Positions 17,824 through 25,860 of a DNA stretch of 52,356 bases are shown here, piece by piece. A program made the position numbers and the translations under genes. Source of the DNA: Acidobacteriota bacterium (GTDB lineage Bacteria > Acidobacteriota > Vicinamibacteria > Fen-336); NCBI GenBank assembly GCA_016199625.1, contig JACQGI010000029.1, forward strand, positions 1-52,356. The letters run 5' to 3'. The notes below the pieces were generated by a model. It ran no database searches and was not told where the DNA came from. It saw only the letters and a list, made by a program, of their open reading frames with translations. Within the stretch, counting starts at the first letter, position 1. Each line of letters starts with the position of its first letter.

Positions 17824-17852
17824 ACGTTAGCACAGGCCCCGCGGACCGTCAA
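17824..17852 (-). promoter_or_regulatory. rplU operon promoter
   Basis: Minus strand TTGACG (17852-17847), 17-nt spacer, TAACGT (17829-17824) with the extended TGTGC in front. The leader is about 30 nt and carries the AAGGAGG site of rplU. This is the best-formed member of the TGTGCTAnnnT group. Confidence 0.7.
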
Positions 17853-17876
17853 ACCCCGCGAGCCCGCGTGAGGGAA

Positions 17877-20828
17877 TCAGAAGTCGTAGCCGATCCAGAA
17901 ATCGAACCGGGTGTTGCGCGACGTCACCTTGAGGTCCGTGAGCTTCGACCAGTCGAAGTGGAGGGGATAGCCGAGAAAGAAGAACTGCAGCCCGACGCCG
18001 TACGAGGCGCGCCCGTCCACCAGGTGGAACCCCGAGACCGGCTCGCCGAAGACCGGGTCGTTGACGTAGGAGATCCCGTCCCCGCTCGAGGAGAATCGGA
18101 ACCGCTCGCCCTTGAAGCGGGCGCCGCCCACGCCGGCGTACAACGTTCCCCGCACGGGTCCCAGGATGCCCAACGGCGTCTTCATCACGTCGATGATCGG
18201 CACCCGGAGCTCGGCATTGGCGAAGAAGCCCTCGTGGCCCGAGAACGAGAGATAGGGAAAGCCCCTGAGCTCCATGTTGCCGCCGAAATAGAAGATCGCC
18301 GGGTCGTCGCCCATGGACTTGAAGCCGCGCACCCGGGTGGCCAGAACGGCCGTGGTTCCACCGAGGCGGAGGTACTTGCGGGCGTCCAGCTCGACGGTCC
18401 TGCGCGAGAGGCTAGTCTCGCCGAGGCTCGGAGACAGCTCGAAACCCAGGAGGACCGTGCTCCCCGCGAGCGGCCCGAACTCGCGGAAGCGCGTCGTCTC
18501 TTGGACCAGGTTCACGGCGAGCGGGGCGAGGGTGCCGTCGTTGAGGAAGAACCGCACCCCCAGGAGGGCGGCCTGCTCGCGAGCGAGGGCCTCGGCTTCG
18601 GGGTTTTCGAACCGCTCCTTGAGCTTGAAGATCCCGGCGGAGAACTCGAGGCGTCGGAACTTGTCGAAGGGGTAGCGTGCGATGAGGTTGGCGCCGCTCA
18701 GGCGTTGGGTCGCGAAGGCGCCCTGGCGGTCGAAGATCCCGCGCTGCAGGCCGTACGGGGAAGCGTAGAAGAAGCGCGTGGTGTCGAAGGCCGTGAGACC
18801 GTACTGGAGCCGCTTGGCGAGGTTGACGTAGGTGCCCTCGTAGCTGCGGAACTCCCGGAGCGAGATCGCCGTCAGCACGAAGTTCTGGTCCCCGAGGACG
18901 TCGGAGAGCGCCACCTGACTGCCGCCGAAGAAGTCGCCGCCCGACGTGACCCCCACGTTGATGGGAGGCCGACCCTCGAGGAACAGTTTCTCGAAGACCC
19001 GCTTCTTGCGCTTGTTCTCCGCCACGACCCGGTGCTCGACCTCGGGCTGGAAGTCCACGGGTCCGTCGTCGGCCACCCGGACCTCCTGCTCCACCTCCTT
19101 CACGGGCTCCGTGGTCTCGAGGGCGTGGAGGCGGTACTCCCCCTTGAAGTAGCTGATGAAGCCGATCCGGTCGCCGCTCTTGCCCTTGAGGACCGCGGGC
19201 GCCATGTTCCCCCCGAGGGCGTCGGTGTACTGCCGCACGACACCCGTCTGGAGGTCGAGGCTTCGCAGGTTGTAGATCTCGCTGTCCTCGTTGGACGCGT
19301 AGTACACGAGGCCGCCGTCGGGGGAGAAGGCCGGTGAGACGTCGTCGTGGGTACCGAACGTCAGCTGGGTCTTCTGCGACGGGCTCGCGAGGGGAAAGGC
19401 GTAGAGCTTGCTGTAGCCGCTCACCCGGCGGCTGTAGACCACGAGGTCGCCTTTGGGCGAGGCCTGGGGGTCGGCGTCGGCGAAGGAGTCCTGGGTGAGG
19501 TTGCGGTACTCCCCCGTCTCGAGGTCCATGAGGAAGATGTCGGAGACGCCGTCCTTGAGCGCCGTGAAGACCACGCGCCGGCGGTCCGGAAGCAGGTGCG
19601 GGGCGTTGGCCTCGTCGAGGTCCAGGGGCACCTTGCGGACGACCTCGCCGGTCAGGACCGAGACGAGGAGCAGGCTCCGACGCTTGCCGGTCCGGGCGAA
19701 GAAGGCCACGGCGTCGCCGCCGGGATCGAAGGCGATGGAGCGGCCGATGTTCCGCGCGTTGAAGTTGACCGTGATGTCCTCGAACGCGTTGCTGTAGCCC
19801 GAGGTGAGGTTCCGGATGACGCCGCGGTCCCGGGCCGAGAGCAACACGATGTCGAGCTCCCCGTCGGAGCGGTTGGCCGTCACGGCCGCCACGACCTCCC
19901 CCGATGGACTCGGGGCGAAGGCGATGACCTGGGTGTAGCGCGTCCGCTCGGCGTCGGGGGAGAGATCCCGTCCGTAGTCGCTCGGGCGCTGCTTGTCCCG
20001 GAACGGCTTGAAGCGTTCCTTCAGCCACTTCTCGAAGGCCTCGTCGAACTCCTCGGGCTTGATCCGGAAGGCCTGCTGGTAGATGTCGTCGGCGCTTCCC
20101 CCCACGATGTTCTTGCGCAGCGTGTAGAGGAACTGGCGGATGCCCTCCTTGCCATACCGCGCCTCTATGAACTCGAAGGCCGCATGGCCGAGGTTGTAGA
20201 CCACCCGCGGGTTGAAGCCGCCGTACTCCTCGAAGCGCGAGAGCTTGGGGATCTGCTCCGTCACCGCGGCGTCGCGGATCGTCATGAGGTCCAGGGGATC
20301 CCAGAGGCCCCGCTCGTAGTCGGCCAGGCCCTCGTCGACCCACAGGGGGACGCTCCGCTGGATCAGATTGCGGGGGATCAGGTCGAACTCGAAGATGTGG
20401 GTCAGCTCGTGGGTGATGAGGCCCTGGAGCAGATCGGGCGGCTCGTCGATGGGGAGCACCATCCGGTCGCGGGAGGGCTCGGCGAAGGCCAGGATGCCCT
20501 CCGAGATGAAGTCGGGGAACAGGTTGGTCTGCTCGAACTCCGAGTGGGTCTTGTAGAGGATCAGCGGTACGGCGAAGTTGAGCTCGTGCTTGAGGTCAGC
20601 CGAGACCTTCTGGTAGGCGCTCTCGGCGTAGGAGGCGATCCGGGCGAGGTGCTGCTCGAACTCGGGGTAGTAGTAGACCTCGAAGTGCGGGCTCTTGTAG
20701 ACCCGCCACGCGAAGTCGTCGTACTTGACCTTGTTCTTGCCGTAGTACGGGATGAACTGCGCGCGTGCGGGCTGCGGAAGGGCGAGGACGACGGCGAGGA
20801 GCAACCCGGCGGATCGGAGCGTTCTCAT
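17877..20828 (-). CDS. Peptidase MA-like / beta-propeller / Omp85-type barrel fusion protein
   Basis: 983-residue exported outer-membrane protein. After a signal peptide (cleavage near ARA-QF, residue 23) comes a gluzincin-type zinc peptidase domain with H140-E-L-T-H144 and the downstream glutamate E166 in VPLWVDEGLADYE. Residues about 295-590 are PD40/TolB-like propeller blades (YTQVIAFAPSPSGEVVA, DADPQASPKGDLVVYS, DVSPAFSPDGGLVYYAS). From about 630 to the C-terminal Phe (FWIGYDF) it is a beta-barrel with FGGNMELRGFPY, matching the L6 motif of Omp85 proteins. No POTRA domain is present. It follows the lipoprotein gene by 8 bp. Proteolysis, assembly or surface anchoring are all possible; no function can be named. 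Confidence 0.85.
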   Translation of the reverse strand: MRTLRSAGLLLAVVLALPQPARAQFIPYYGKNKVKYDDFAWRVYKSPHFEVYYYPEFEQHLARIASYAESAYQKVSADLKHELNFAVPLILYKTHSEFEQTNLFPDFISEGILAFAEPSRDRMVLPIDEPPDLLQGLITHELTHIFEFDLIPRNLIQRSVPLWVDEGLADYERGLWDPLDLMTIRDAAVTEQIPKLSRFEEYGGFNPRVVYNLGHAAFEFIEARYGKEGIRQFLYTLRKNIVGGSADDIYQQAFRIKPEEFDEAFEKWLKERFKPFRDKQRPSDYGRDLSPDAERTRYTQVIAFAPSPSGEVVAAVTANRSDGELDIVLLSARDRGVIRNLTSGYSNAFEDITVNFNARNIGRSIAFDPGGDAVAFFARTGKRRSLLLVSVLTGEVVRKVPLDLDEANAPHLLPDRRRVVFTALKDGVSDIFLMDLETGEYRNLTQDSFADADPQASPKGDLVVYSRRVSGYSKLYAFPLASPSQKTQLTFGTHDDVSPAFSPDGGLVYYASNEDSEIYNLRSLDLQTGVVRQYTDALGGNMAPAVLKGKSGDRIGFISYFKGEYRLHALETTEPVKEVEQEVRVADDGPVDFQPEVEHRVVAENKRKKRVFEKLFLEGRPPINVGVTSGGDFFGGSQVALSDVLGDQNFVLTAISLREFRSYEGTYVNLAKRLQYGLTAFDTTRFFYASPYGLQRGIFDRQGAFATQRLSGANLIARYPFDKFRRLEFSAGIFKLKERFENPEAEALAREQAALLGVRFFLNDGTLAPLAVNLVQETTRFREFGPLAGSTVLLGFELSPSLGETSLSRRTVELDARKYLRLGGTTAVLATRVRGFKSMGDDPAIFYFGGNMELRGFPYLSFSGHEGFFANAELRVPIIDVMKTPLGILGPVRGTLYAGVGGARFKGERFRFSSSGDGISYVNDPVFGEPVSGFHLVDGRASYGVGLQFFFLGYPLHFDWSKLTDLKVTSRNTRFDFWIGYDF

Positions 20829-20836
20829 GGGACTTC

Positions 20837-21616
20837 CTATCGCAGCAGGACCCGGGTGCCCCGGATCCTCTGCGGCGTGATCACGCCGAGGAAGTTGGGG
20901 AGCAGGCGGTCCATGAGCTCGAAGTACGCGGAGAGCGGCGAGATCTTCTGCTCCTCGCCGTAGAGGACCTCCTCGGTGAACTTCTCCTTGTGGAGGGTCT
21001 GGCCCGTGCGGCCGTCGATGAAGTAGAAGTCGGCGGACAGGCTGAAGCCCTTGCGCTCGAGATACCGACTGCCGCGGACGAGACGCGGCCGGTTCGTACC
21101 GGGGTCGCGGACGACCCGCTCCTCGGCCTGGAAGCCCGACCGGTTCTGCACGTCGAACCCGACGCGCCCGGTGACGATCAAGGGCGACTGGAACTCCTCG
21201 CCCACCTTGCGCCAGAAGTCGCCGTCCTGCAGGACTCGGTCGGTCTCCAGGCGATACTGCTCCTTCTCCTGCTTCGTGTACTTGCCCCCCTCGCCCAGGT
21301 TCTCGAGGATCCGCTCGAGGGCGTCCTGGATCGGCGGCCGGTCGGGCTCCAGGACCTGGAGCCGGGTGCTGGAACGGAGCTGGTTCTGCAGCAGCCGGAC
21401 CGACTCCGCGGAGAGGTCCACGTCGGACTCCGCCAGCTCGGTGGCGAAGCCGGCGAGGAGGATGCGCCTGAAGGGCGCCACGTCGAGCTTCGACTGCAGC
21501 GGCGTCTCCACCGGCACCTCGACGAAGGAGGCACAGCCGCCGAGGAGGAGCGGAACCACAGCCGCCGCGGCCCTAGGGACTCTTCTTGCTCTTGGTGCGG
21601 CGGTTGCGCTTCTCAT
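20837..21616 (-). CDS. Lipoprotein of unknown function
   Basis: 259 residues with a basic, Ala-rich N-terminus and a lipobox LLLGGC, Cys28, so probably an outer-membrane lipoprotein facing the periplasm. The rest is soluble alpha/beta: ILLAGFATELAESDVDLSAES, then FQSPLIVTGRVGFDVQNRSGF and SADFYFIDGRTGQTLHKEKF, a shape reminiscent of CsgG/LpoB-like lipoproteins, though I cannot assign it. Its start overlaps the upstream TPR gene by 44 bp, and no later in-frame start leaves a complete signal, so the long overlap seems real. It probably works with the peptidase-propeller-barrel protein. Confidence 0.75.
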   Translation of the reverse strand: MRSATAAPRARRVPRAAAAVVPLLLGGCASFVEVPVETPLQSKLDVAPFRRILLAGFATELAESDVDLSAESVRLLQNQLRSSTRLQVLEPDRPPIQDALERILENLGEGGKYTKQEKEQYRLETDRVLQDGDFWRKVGEEFQSPLIVTGRVGFDVQNRSGFQAEERVVRDPGTNRPRLVRGSRYLERKGFSLSADFYFIDGRTGQTLHKEKFTEEVLYGEEQKISPLSAYFELMDRLLPNFLGVITPQRIRGTRVLLR

Positions 21617-21938
21617 CCGCCTCCCTGAAGAGGTCGTAGTTCTGCTGGACGTAGAGATTGCCCGGCTCGAGCTTCAAGGCCTTCTCGTAGGCCGCCCGGG
21701 CCTTCTCGAACTCCCCCTGCTGCTCGAGGGCCACCGCCAGATCGTTCAGGGCCTCGGCGTTGTCGGGGTCGAGGGCGACGGCCTTCTCGAAACGGAAGCG
21801 CGCCTCGCCCCAAAGGCCTCTGCGGGCCACGTCGATCCCGAAGCGCAGTTGCTCGCCGGCCGTCGCCCCCCTCGCGTCGGCCGAGCGGGAGGGGAGCAAC
21901 GCGAGGACAAAGAGGGAGAGGAAGAAGGCGGACCGCAT
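21573..21938 (-). CDS. Exported TPR-repeat protein
   Basis: 121-residue protein with a signal peptide (FFLSLFVLALLPSRSADA) and two to three TPR units: ARRGLWGEARFRFEKAVALD, NAEALNDLAVALEQQGEFEK, ARAAYEKALKLEPGN. The tail is highly basic (KRNRRTKSKKSP). GGAG lies 8 nt before ATG 21938. First gene of the operon, driven by a -24/-12 element about 50 bp upstream. Likely a periplasmic scaffold for the lipoprotein and the barrel protein, by context only. Confidence 0.85.
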   Translation of the reverse strand: MRSAFFLSLFVLALLPSRSADARGATAGEQLRFGIDVARRGLWGEARFRFEKAVALDPDNAEALNDLAVALEQQGEFEKARAAYEKALKLEPGNLYVQQNYDLFREADEKRNRRTKSKKSP

Positions 21939-21986
21939 CGCGGGCTCCAGTGAGGCCTCCGATCTTATCTGCCGTCTCGTGGCAAA

Positions 21987-22002
21987 AGCAAGGGTGGTGC
22001 CA
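21987..22002 (-). promoter_or_regulatory. Sigma-54 (-24/-12) promoter of the TPR-lipoprotein-peptidase/barrel operon
   Basis: Minus strand TGGCAC (22002-21997) and TTGCT (21991-21987) with the required GG-N10-GC spacing; 11 of 12 consensus positions match. Predicted start near 21975 leaves a leader of about 37 nt, nearly the same as for lpxC. The dyad at 22081-22106 is at a usual enhancer distance. Confidence 0.65.
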
Positions 22003-22178
22003 GGGGCCCGCGTGGGCGCCAGCGCGCCCCGCCGCGCCCGCGAGCACCCCCCGGCTCACGTCTGTCCCGCCTGACGGACACCCTGTGCCCCCCTGCGGAT
22101 ACAGGGTACTCTGAAGGAGGAGGCCGGGGACGTGACCCCGGTGACAATGGGCCGGCCGAGGCGGCCGAGGGCCGGACC

Positions 22179-22206
22179 TTGACAGCGGGGGGGCCACCCT
22201 TACAAT
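22179..22206 (+). promoter_or_regulatory. dprA-topA promoter, near consensus
   Basis: TTGACA (22179-22184), 16-nt spacer, TACAAT (22201-22206). Transcription from about 22213 excludes the GTG at 22209 as start codon and supports GTG 22251. Confidence 0.75.
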
Positions 22207-22250
22207 GAGTGCCCTTTTGGGCTGCCCGGCGAGGGGCTCGGAGAGCAGGC

Positions 22251-23306
22251 GTGGACTCGACCTTTGATCTCCTGACCGCGATGCTGCTGCCCGACGTGGG
22301 GCCCCGGACCGTGCGGGACCTCTCGGAGGGTGGCCCGCTCGCGGACGCCCTCGCCCGACCCGAGGAGCACGAAGACCTCCTCTCCGGGCGAGCCCGAGCC
22401 GCGCTGCGCTCCGGGGAAGCGCGCCGCGCGGCGGCCGAGGAGCGCGACCGGGCCGAGGCCCTGGGGGTGAGCATCGTCGGGCGGGACGACGCGGAGTATC
22501 CGCCCCTCCTGCGCCGCGTCTACGACCCCCCGCCGGTCCTCTACGTGCGCGGGTGCCTCGAACCGGGTGAGGGCGGGGAAGCCGTGGCCGTGGTGGGCGC
22601 GCGGGCCGCCTCGGCCGAGGGGCGAGCCCATGCCCGCGCGCTGGCCCGCGACCTCGCCCGGGCCGGCCTCACGATCGTGTCGGGGCTGGCTCGCGGCATC
22701 GACACCGCCGCCCACGAGGGAGCCCTCGACGCGGGCGGGCGGACGGTGGCCGTCCTGGGCAGCGGCCTCGATCGCGTTTATCCGCCGGAGAACGCGGGCC
22801 TCGCGGCCCGGATCGCCGCCCGTGGCGCCGTCGTCTCGGAGTTCCGCCTGGGCATGGCGCCCGCCCCCGGGCACTTCCCCCGCCGCAATCGCGTGATCGC
22901 CGGGTGGGGCCGCGCCGTCGTCGTGGCCGAAGCCGCGGCCCGCAGCGGAGCCCTGGTCACGGCCCGCTGCGCACTCGAGGAGGGGCGTGAAGTCCTCGCG
23001 GTGCCCGGACATCCGACGCGGCCGGGCGCCGAAGGGGTCAACCAGCTCCTGCGGGACGGCGCGGCCCTGGTGCGTCACGCGTCGGACGTGGCCGAGGAGC
23101 TGGGCCTGGTGACCCCGCTCACGGCGGCGCTGGCCCCGCCGGCGGACGACGTGTTGGGCGCCCTGCGCCCCGACGCCCCCGCGAGTCTCGACGACCTCGT
23201 CGAGCGCTGCGGCCGTCCTGCCGGGGAGCTCCTCGGACGGCTCGCGGAACTCGAGCTCGAGCGCCGCGTGCGCCGGCTGCCCGGGGCGCTGTTCGTGCGG
23301 AGTTAG
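22251..23306 (+). CDS. dprA: DNA-processing protein DprA/Smf
   Basis: 351-residue DprA, which loads RecA on incoming single-stranded DNA during transformation. An N-terminal helical region is followed by the Rossmann-like DprA fold: VAVVGARAASAEGR, GLTIVSGLARGIDTAAHEGAL, VAVLGSGLDRVYPPEN, FPRRNRVIAGWGRAVVVAEA and VPGHPTRPGAEGVNQLL. A DML1-like winged helix ends the protein. The frame begins at GTG 22209, but the sigma-70 start lies after that codon, so GTG 22251 with GGAGAG upstream is preferred. One base separates its stop from the topA start. Confidence 0.95.
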   Translation: MDSTFDLLTAMLLPDVGPRTVRDLSEGGPLADALARPEEHEDLLSGRARAALRSGEARRAAAEERDRAEALGVSIVGRDDAEYPPLLRRVYDPPPVLYVRGCLEPGEGGEAVAVVGARAASAEGRAHARALARDLARAGLTIVSGLARGIDTAAHEGALDAGGRTVAVLGSGLDRVYPPENAGLAARIAARGAVVSEFRLGMAPAPGHFPRRNRVIAGWGRAVVVAEAAARSGALVTARCALEEGREVLAVPGHPTRPGAEGVNQLLRDGAALVRHASDVAEELGLVTPLTAALAPPADDVLGALRPDAPASLDDLVERCGRPAGELLGRLAELELERRVRRLPGALFVRS

Positions 23307-23307
23307 C

Positions 23308-25767
23308 GTGGCGAAGAACCTCGTCATCGTCGAGTCGCCGGCCAAGGCCAAGACGATCAACAAGTACCTCGGCCGCGACTTCCAGGTGAAGGCGTCCATG
23401 GGCCACGTGCGCGACCTCCCCAAGAAGAGCCTGGGCGTCGACGTGGCCAAGGGCTTCGCTCCGCAGTACGAGGTCCTGCCCACACGGAAGAAGGTCCTCG
23501 ACGAGCTCAAAGCCGCCGCCAAGGACGCGACGGCGATATACCTCGCCGCCGACCCCGACCGCGAAGGCGAGGCCATCTGCTGGCACCTCGCCGAAGAGCT
23601 CGGTGCACGGGCGCGCAAGAAGGTCCGGCGCGTCGTCTTCAACGAGATCACGAAGAAGGCGATCGCCGAGGCGTTCAAGACCCCCGGCGGACTCGACGAG
23701 AAGAAGGTCGACGCCCAGCAGGCCCGCCGCATCCTCGACCGCCTGGTGGGCTACAAGGTGAGCCCCATCCTCTGGGACAAGGTGCGCCGCGGCCTCTCAG
23801 CGGGGCGCGTCCAGTCCGTGGCGCTCCGGCTCATCTGCGACCGCGAGCGGGAGATCCGCGCGTTCGTCGCCGAGGAGTACTGGACGGTGACGGCCCATCT
23901 CGGAGCCGCCCAGCCGCCCGCCTTCTCCGCGAACCTCCTCAAGAAGGACGGCAAGAACGTCGAGATCGGGAGCGCCGAGGAGGCGGCGAAGGTCCGGGCC
24001 GATCTCGAGGCGGCCGTCTACCGCGTCGAGAAGGTCGTCGCCAGGGAGCGCCGACGCCATCCGGTCCCGCCGTTCATCACGTCCAAGCTCCAGCAGGAGG
24101 CCTTCAAGAAGCTCCGCTTCTCCGTCAGGAAGACCATGCAGGTGGCGCAGCGGCTCTACGAAGGCGTCGAGCTCGGGCCCGACGGGAGCGTGGGCCTCAT
24201 CACCTACATGAGGACCGACTCGACCCGCGTCTCAGACGACGCCCTTCTCGCCGTGCGGCAGCACGTCGGCGCGACCTACGGCGAGGACTTCCTGCCGGAG
24301 AAGCCCGTCGTCTACAAAACCAAGAAGGACGCCCAGGACGCCCACGAGGCGATCCGGCCCACCGACCTCGCGCACGACCCCGAGGCGATCAAGCGCTACC
24401 TCTCCAAGGAGGAGTACGCCCTCTACAAGCTCATCTGGAACCGCTTCGTGGCCTCGCAGATGCGTCCGGCGGTCTACGACGAGACCGTGGTGGACGTCGT
24501 CGCCGGGAGCTACCTTCTCCGGGCCAAGGGCTCGACGCTGAAGTTCAAGGGCTTCCTCGCTGTTTACGAGGAGACGCCCGACGAGAAGCGCGAGGCCCGG
24601 CCGGGCTCGGCCGAGGCGACGGCGAAGGAGGACTCCACCGAGCCCGAAGACGCGACGGACCAGCTCCCGCCCCTCGCCGAGGGGGACGTCGTGGCGCTCC
24701 GGAAGCTCGACACCGACCAGCACTTCACCCAGCCGCCGCCCCGCTACTCCGAGGCGAGCCTCGTCAAGGAGCTCGAGGAGAACGGCATCGGGCGCCCATC
24801 CACGTACGCCTCGATCATCTCCACCATAGAGACCCGCGAGTACATGGAGAAACGTGAGGGCAAGCTCTACCCCACCGAGTTGGGCTTCCTCGTCACCGAC
24901 CTCCTGACGGCCCACTTCCAGGACATCATGAACGTCGAGTACACGGCCGCCATGGAGGCCGAGCTCGACGAGATCGAGGAGGGGCGTGACAACCTCCTGA
25001 ACACCCTGAACCAGTTCTGGAAGAAGTTCGAGAAGGACCTGAAGAAGGCCCAGAAGGAGATGAAGGACGTCAAGGCGATGGAGGAGGCGACCGATCAGGT
25101 CTGCGACAAGTGCGGCTCGCCCATGGTCCTCAAGTGGGGCCGGTACGGGAAGTTCCTCGCGTGCAGCAACTACCCCGAATGCAAGAACACGCGCCAGATG
25201 CCCGGGGGCGAGGGAGCCGACAGCGCCGAGCTCCACGACGACGTCGCGAAGGAGGTGTGCCCCAAGGACGGCCAGCCCATGATCCTGAAGAAGGGGCGCT
25301 ATGGGCCGTTCCTGGCGTGCAGCAACTACCCCGAGTGCAAGACCACCAAACGGCTCGTCCGGGGCGAGGGCGGGAAGCTGCAGGTCGAACAACTCGCCCC
25401 CATCGACGAGAAATGCCCCGACTGCGGCAGCGACCTCATGTGGCGCCGGGGACGCTTCGGCCCCTTCATCGCGTGCAGCAGCTATCCCAACTGCAAGTAC
25501 ATCAAGAAGAAGGAGGCGCGTGAGATCGGCCTCCTCTGCCCCGACTGCGGTCAAGGGCAGGTGGTCGAGCGTAAGGGCCGCTGGGGACGCTTCTTCTACG
25601 GCTGCCGGCGCTATCCCGAGTGCCGCTTCACCGCCTACCACAAGCCCCTCGCAGAGGCCTGTCCCGACTGCGGACGCCCCTACCTCCTGGAGAAGGAGAC
25701 CAAGAAGGAGGGGAAGGTCGTCTTCTGCGGGAACGAGAGCTGCCACTACAAGCGAGAGGCGGCCTAG
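23308..25767 (+). CDS. topA: DNA topoisomerase I with five zinc-ribbon repeats
   Basis: 819-residue type IA topoisomerase that relaxes negative supercoils. Toprim domain at the N-terminus (NLVIVESPAKAKTINKYLG, YLAADPDREGEAICWHL), catalytic Tyr in GLITYMRTDSTRVSD, and the GRPSTYASIISTI block. The C-terminus carries five Toprim-type zinc ribbons, beginning CDKCGSPM, CPKDGQPM, CPDCGSDL, CPDCGQGQ and CPDCGRPY. The second has Asp where the second cysteine should be (CPKD), so it may not bind zinc. GTG start one base after dprA; the operon with trmFO and xerC is the conserved arrangement. Confidence 0.97.
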   Translation: MAKNLVIVESPAKAKTINKYLGRDFQVKASMGHVRDLPKKSLGVDVAKGFAPQYEVLPTRKKVLDELKAAAKDATAIYLAADPDREGEAICWHLAEELGARARKKVRRVVFNEITKKAIAEAFKTPGGLDEKKVDAQQARRILDRLVGYKVSPILWDKVRRGLSAGRVQSVALRLICDREREIRAFVAEEYWTVTAHLGAAQPPAFSANLLKKDGKNVEIGSAEEAAKVRADLEAAVYRVEKVVARERRRHPVPPFITSKLQQEAFKKLRFSVRKTMQVAQRLYEGVELGPDGSVGLITYMRTDSTRVSDDALLAVRQHVGATYGEDFLPEKPVVYKTKKDAQDAHEAIRPTDLAHDPEAIKRYLSKEEYALYKLIWNRFVASQMRPAVYDETVVDVVAGSYLLRAKGSTLKFKGFLAVYEETPDEKREARPGSAEATAKEDSTEPEDATDQLPPLAEGDVVALRKLDTDQHFTQPPPRYSEASLVKELEENGIGRPSTYASIISTIETREYMEKREGKLYPTELGFLVTDLLTAHFQDIMNVEYTAAMEAELDEIEEGRDNLLNTLNQFWKKFEKDLKKAQKEMKDVKAMEEATDQVCDKCGSPMVLKWGRYGKFLACSNYPECKNTRQMPGGEGADSAELHDDVAKEVCPKDGQPMILKKGRYGPFLACSNYPECKTTKRLVRGEGGKLQVEQLAPIDEKCPDCGSDLMWRRGRFGPFIACSSYPNCKYIKKKEAREIGLLCPDCGQGQVVERKGRWGRFFYGCRRYPECRFTAYHKPLAEACPDCGRPYLLEKETKKEGKVVFCGNESCHYKREAA

Positions 25768-25845
25768 GACTCCATCGGCAGCCCCGCTCTATACCGCGAA
25801 CGTCGGTGCCCGGGCCTGCCGGCCTGCGGGCCGAACGCTGACGGC

Positions 25846-25851
25846 TATAAT
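25846..25851 (+). promoter_or_regulatory. Consensus -10 box immediately before trmFO
   Basis: TATAAT, a perfect -10, ends 9 nt before ATG 25861, so the transcript would be leaderless or nearly so. No -35 is evident. It would give trmFO-xerC a second promoter inside the dprA-xerC block. Confidence 0.45.
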
Positions 25852-25860
25852 CTCTTGGAG

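Larger units (their letters stand above)
21939..22250. other. 312-bp divergent regulatory region between the TPR operon and dprA
   Basis: No protein-coding gene is supported here. It holds, from left to right, the leader of the TPR operon with a possible TAAGAT -10, a sigma-54 promoter on the minus strand (21987-22002), a CCCTGT/ACAGGG dyad at 22081-22106 about 80-105 bp upstream of it, a CCGGGG-N6-CCCCGG hairpin (22124-22141), and a near-consensus sigma-70 promoter for dprA (22179-22206). The open frames in it look like GC-rich noise. Confidence 0.6.

Noticed and set aside
16377-19337. 986-codon open frame on plus opposite obgE, rpmA, rplU and the barrel gene
   Set aside because: It crosses four genes and their promoters; composition only.
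22007-22197. Small open frames in the dprA upstream region
   Set aside because: No start signals and proline/arginine-rich translations; they overlap clear promoters.
22209-22250. GTG 22209 as start of dprA
   Set aside because: It lies 2 bp after the -10 box and before the expected transcription start.
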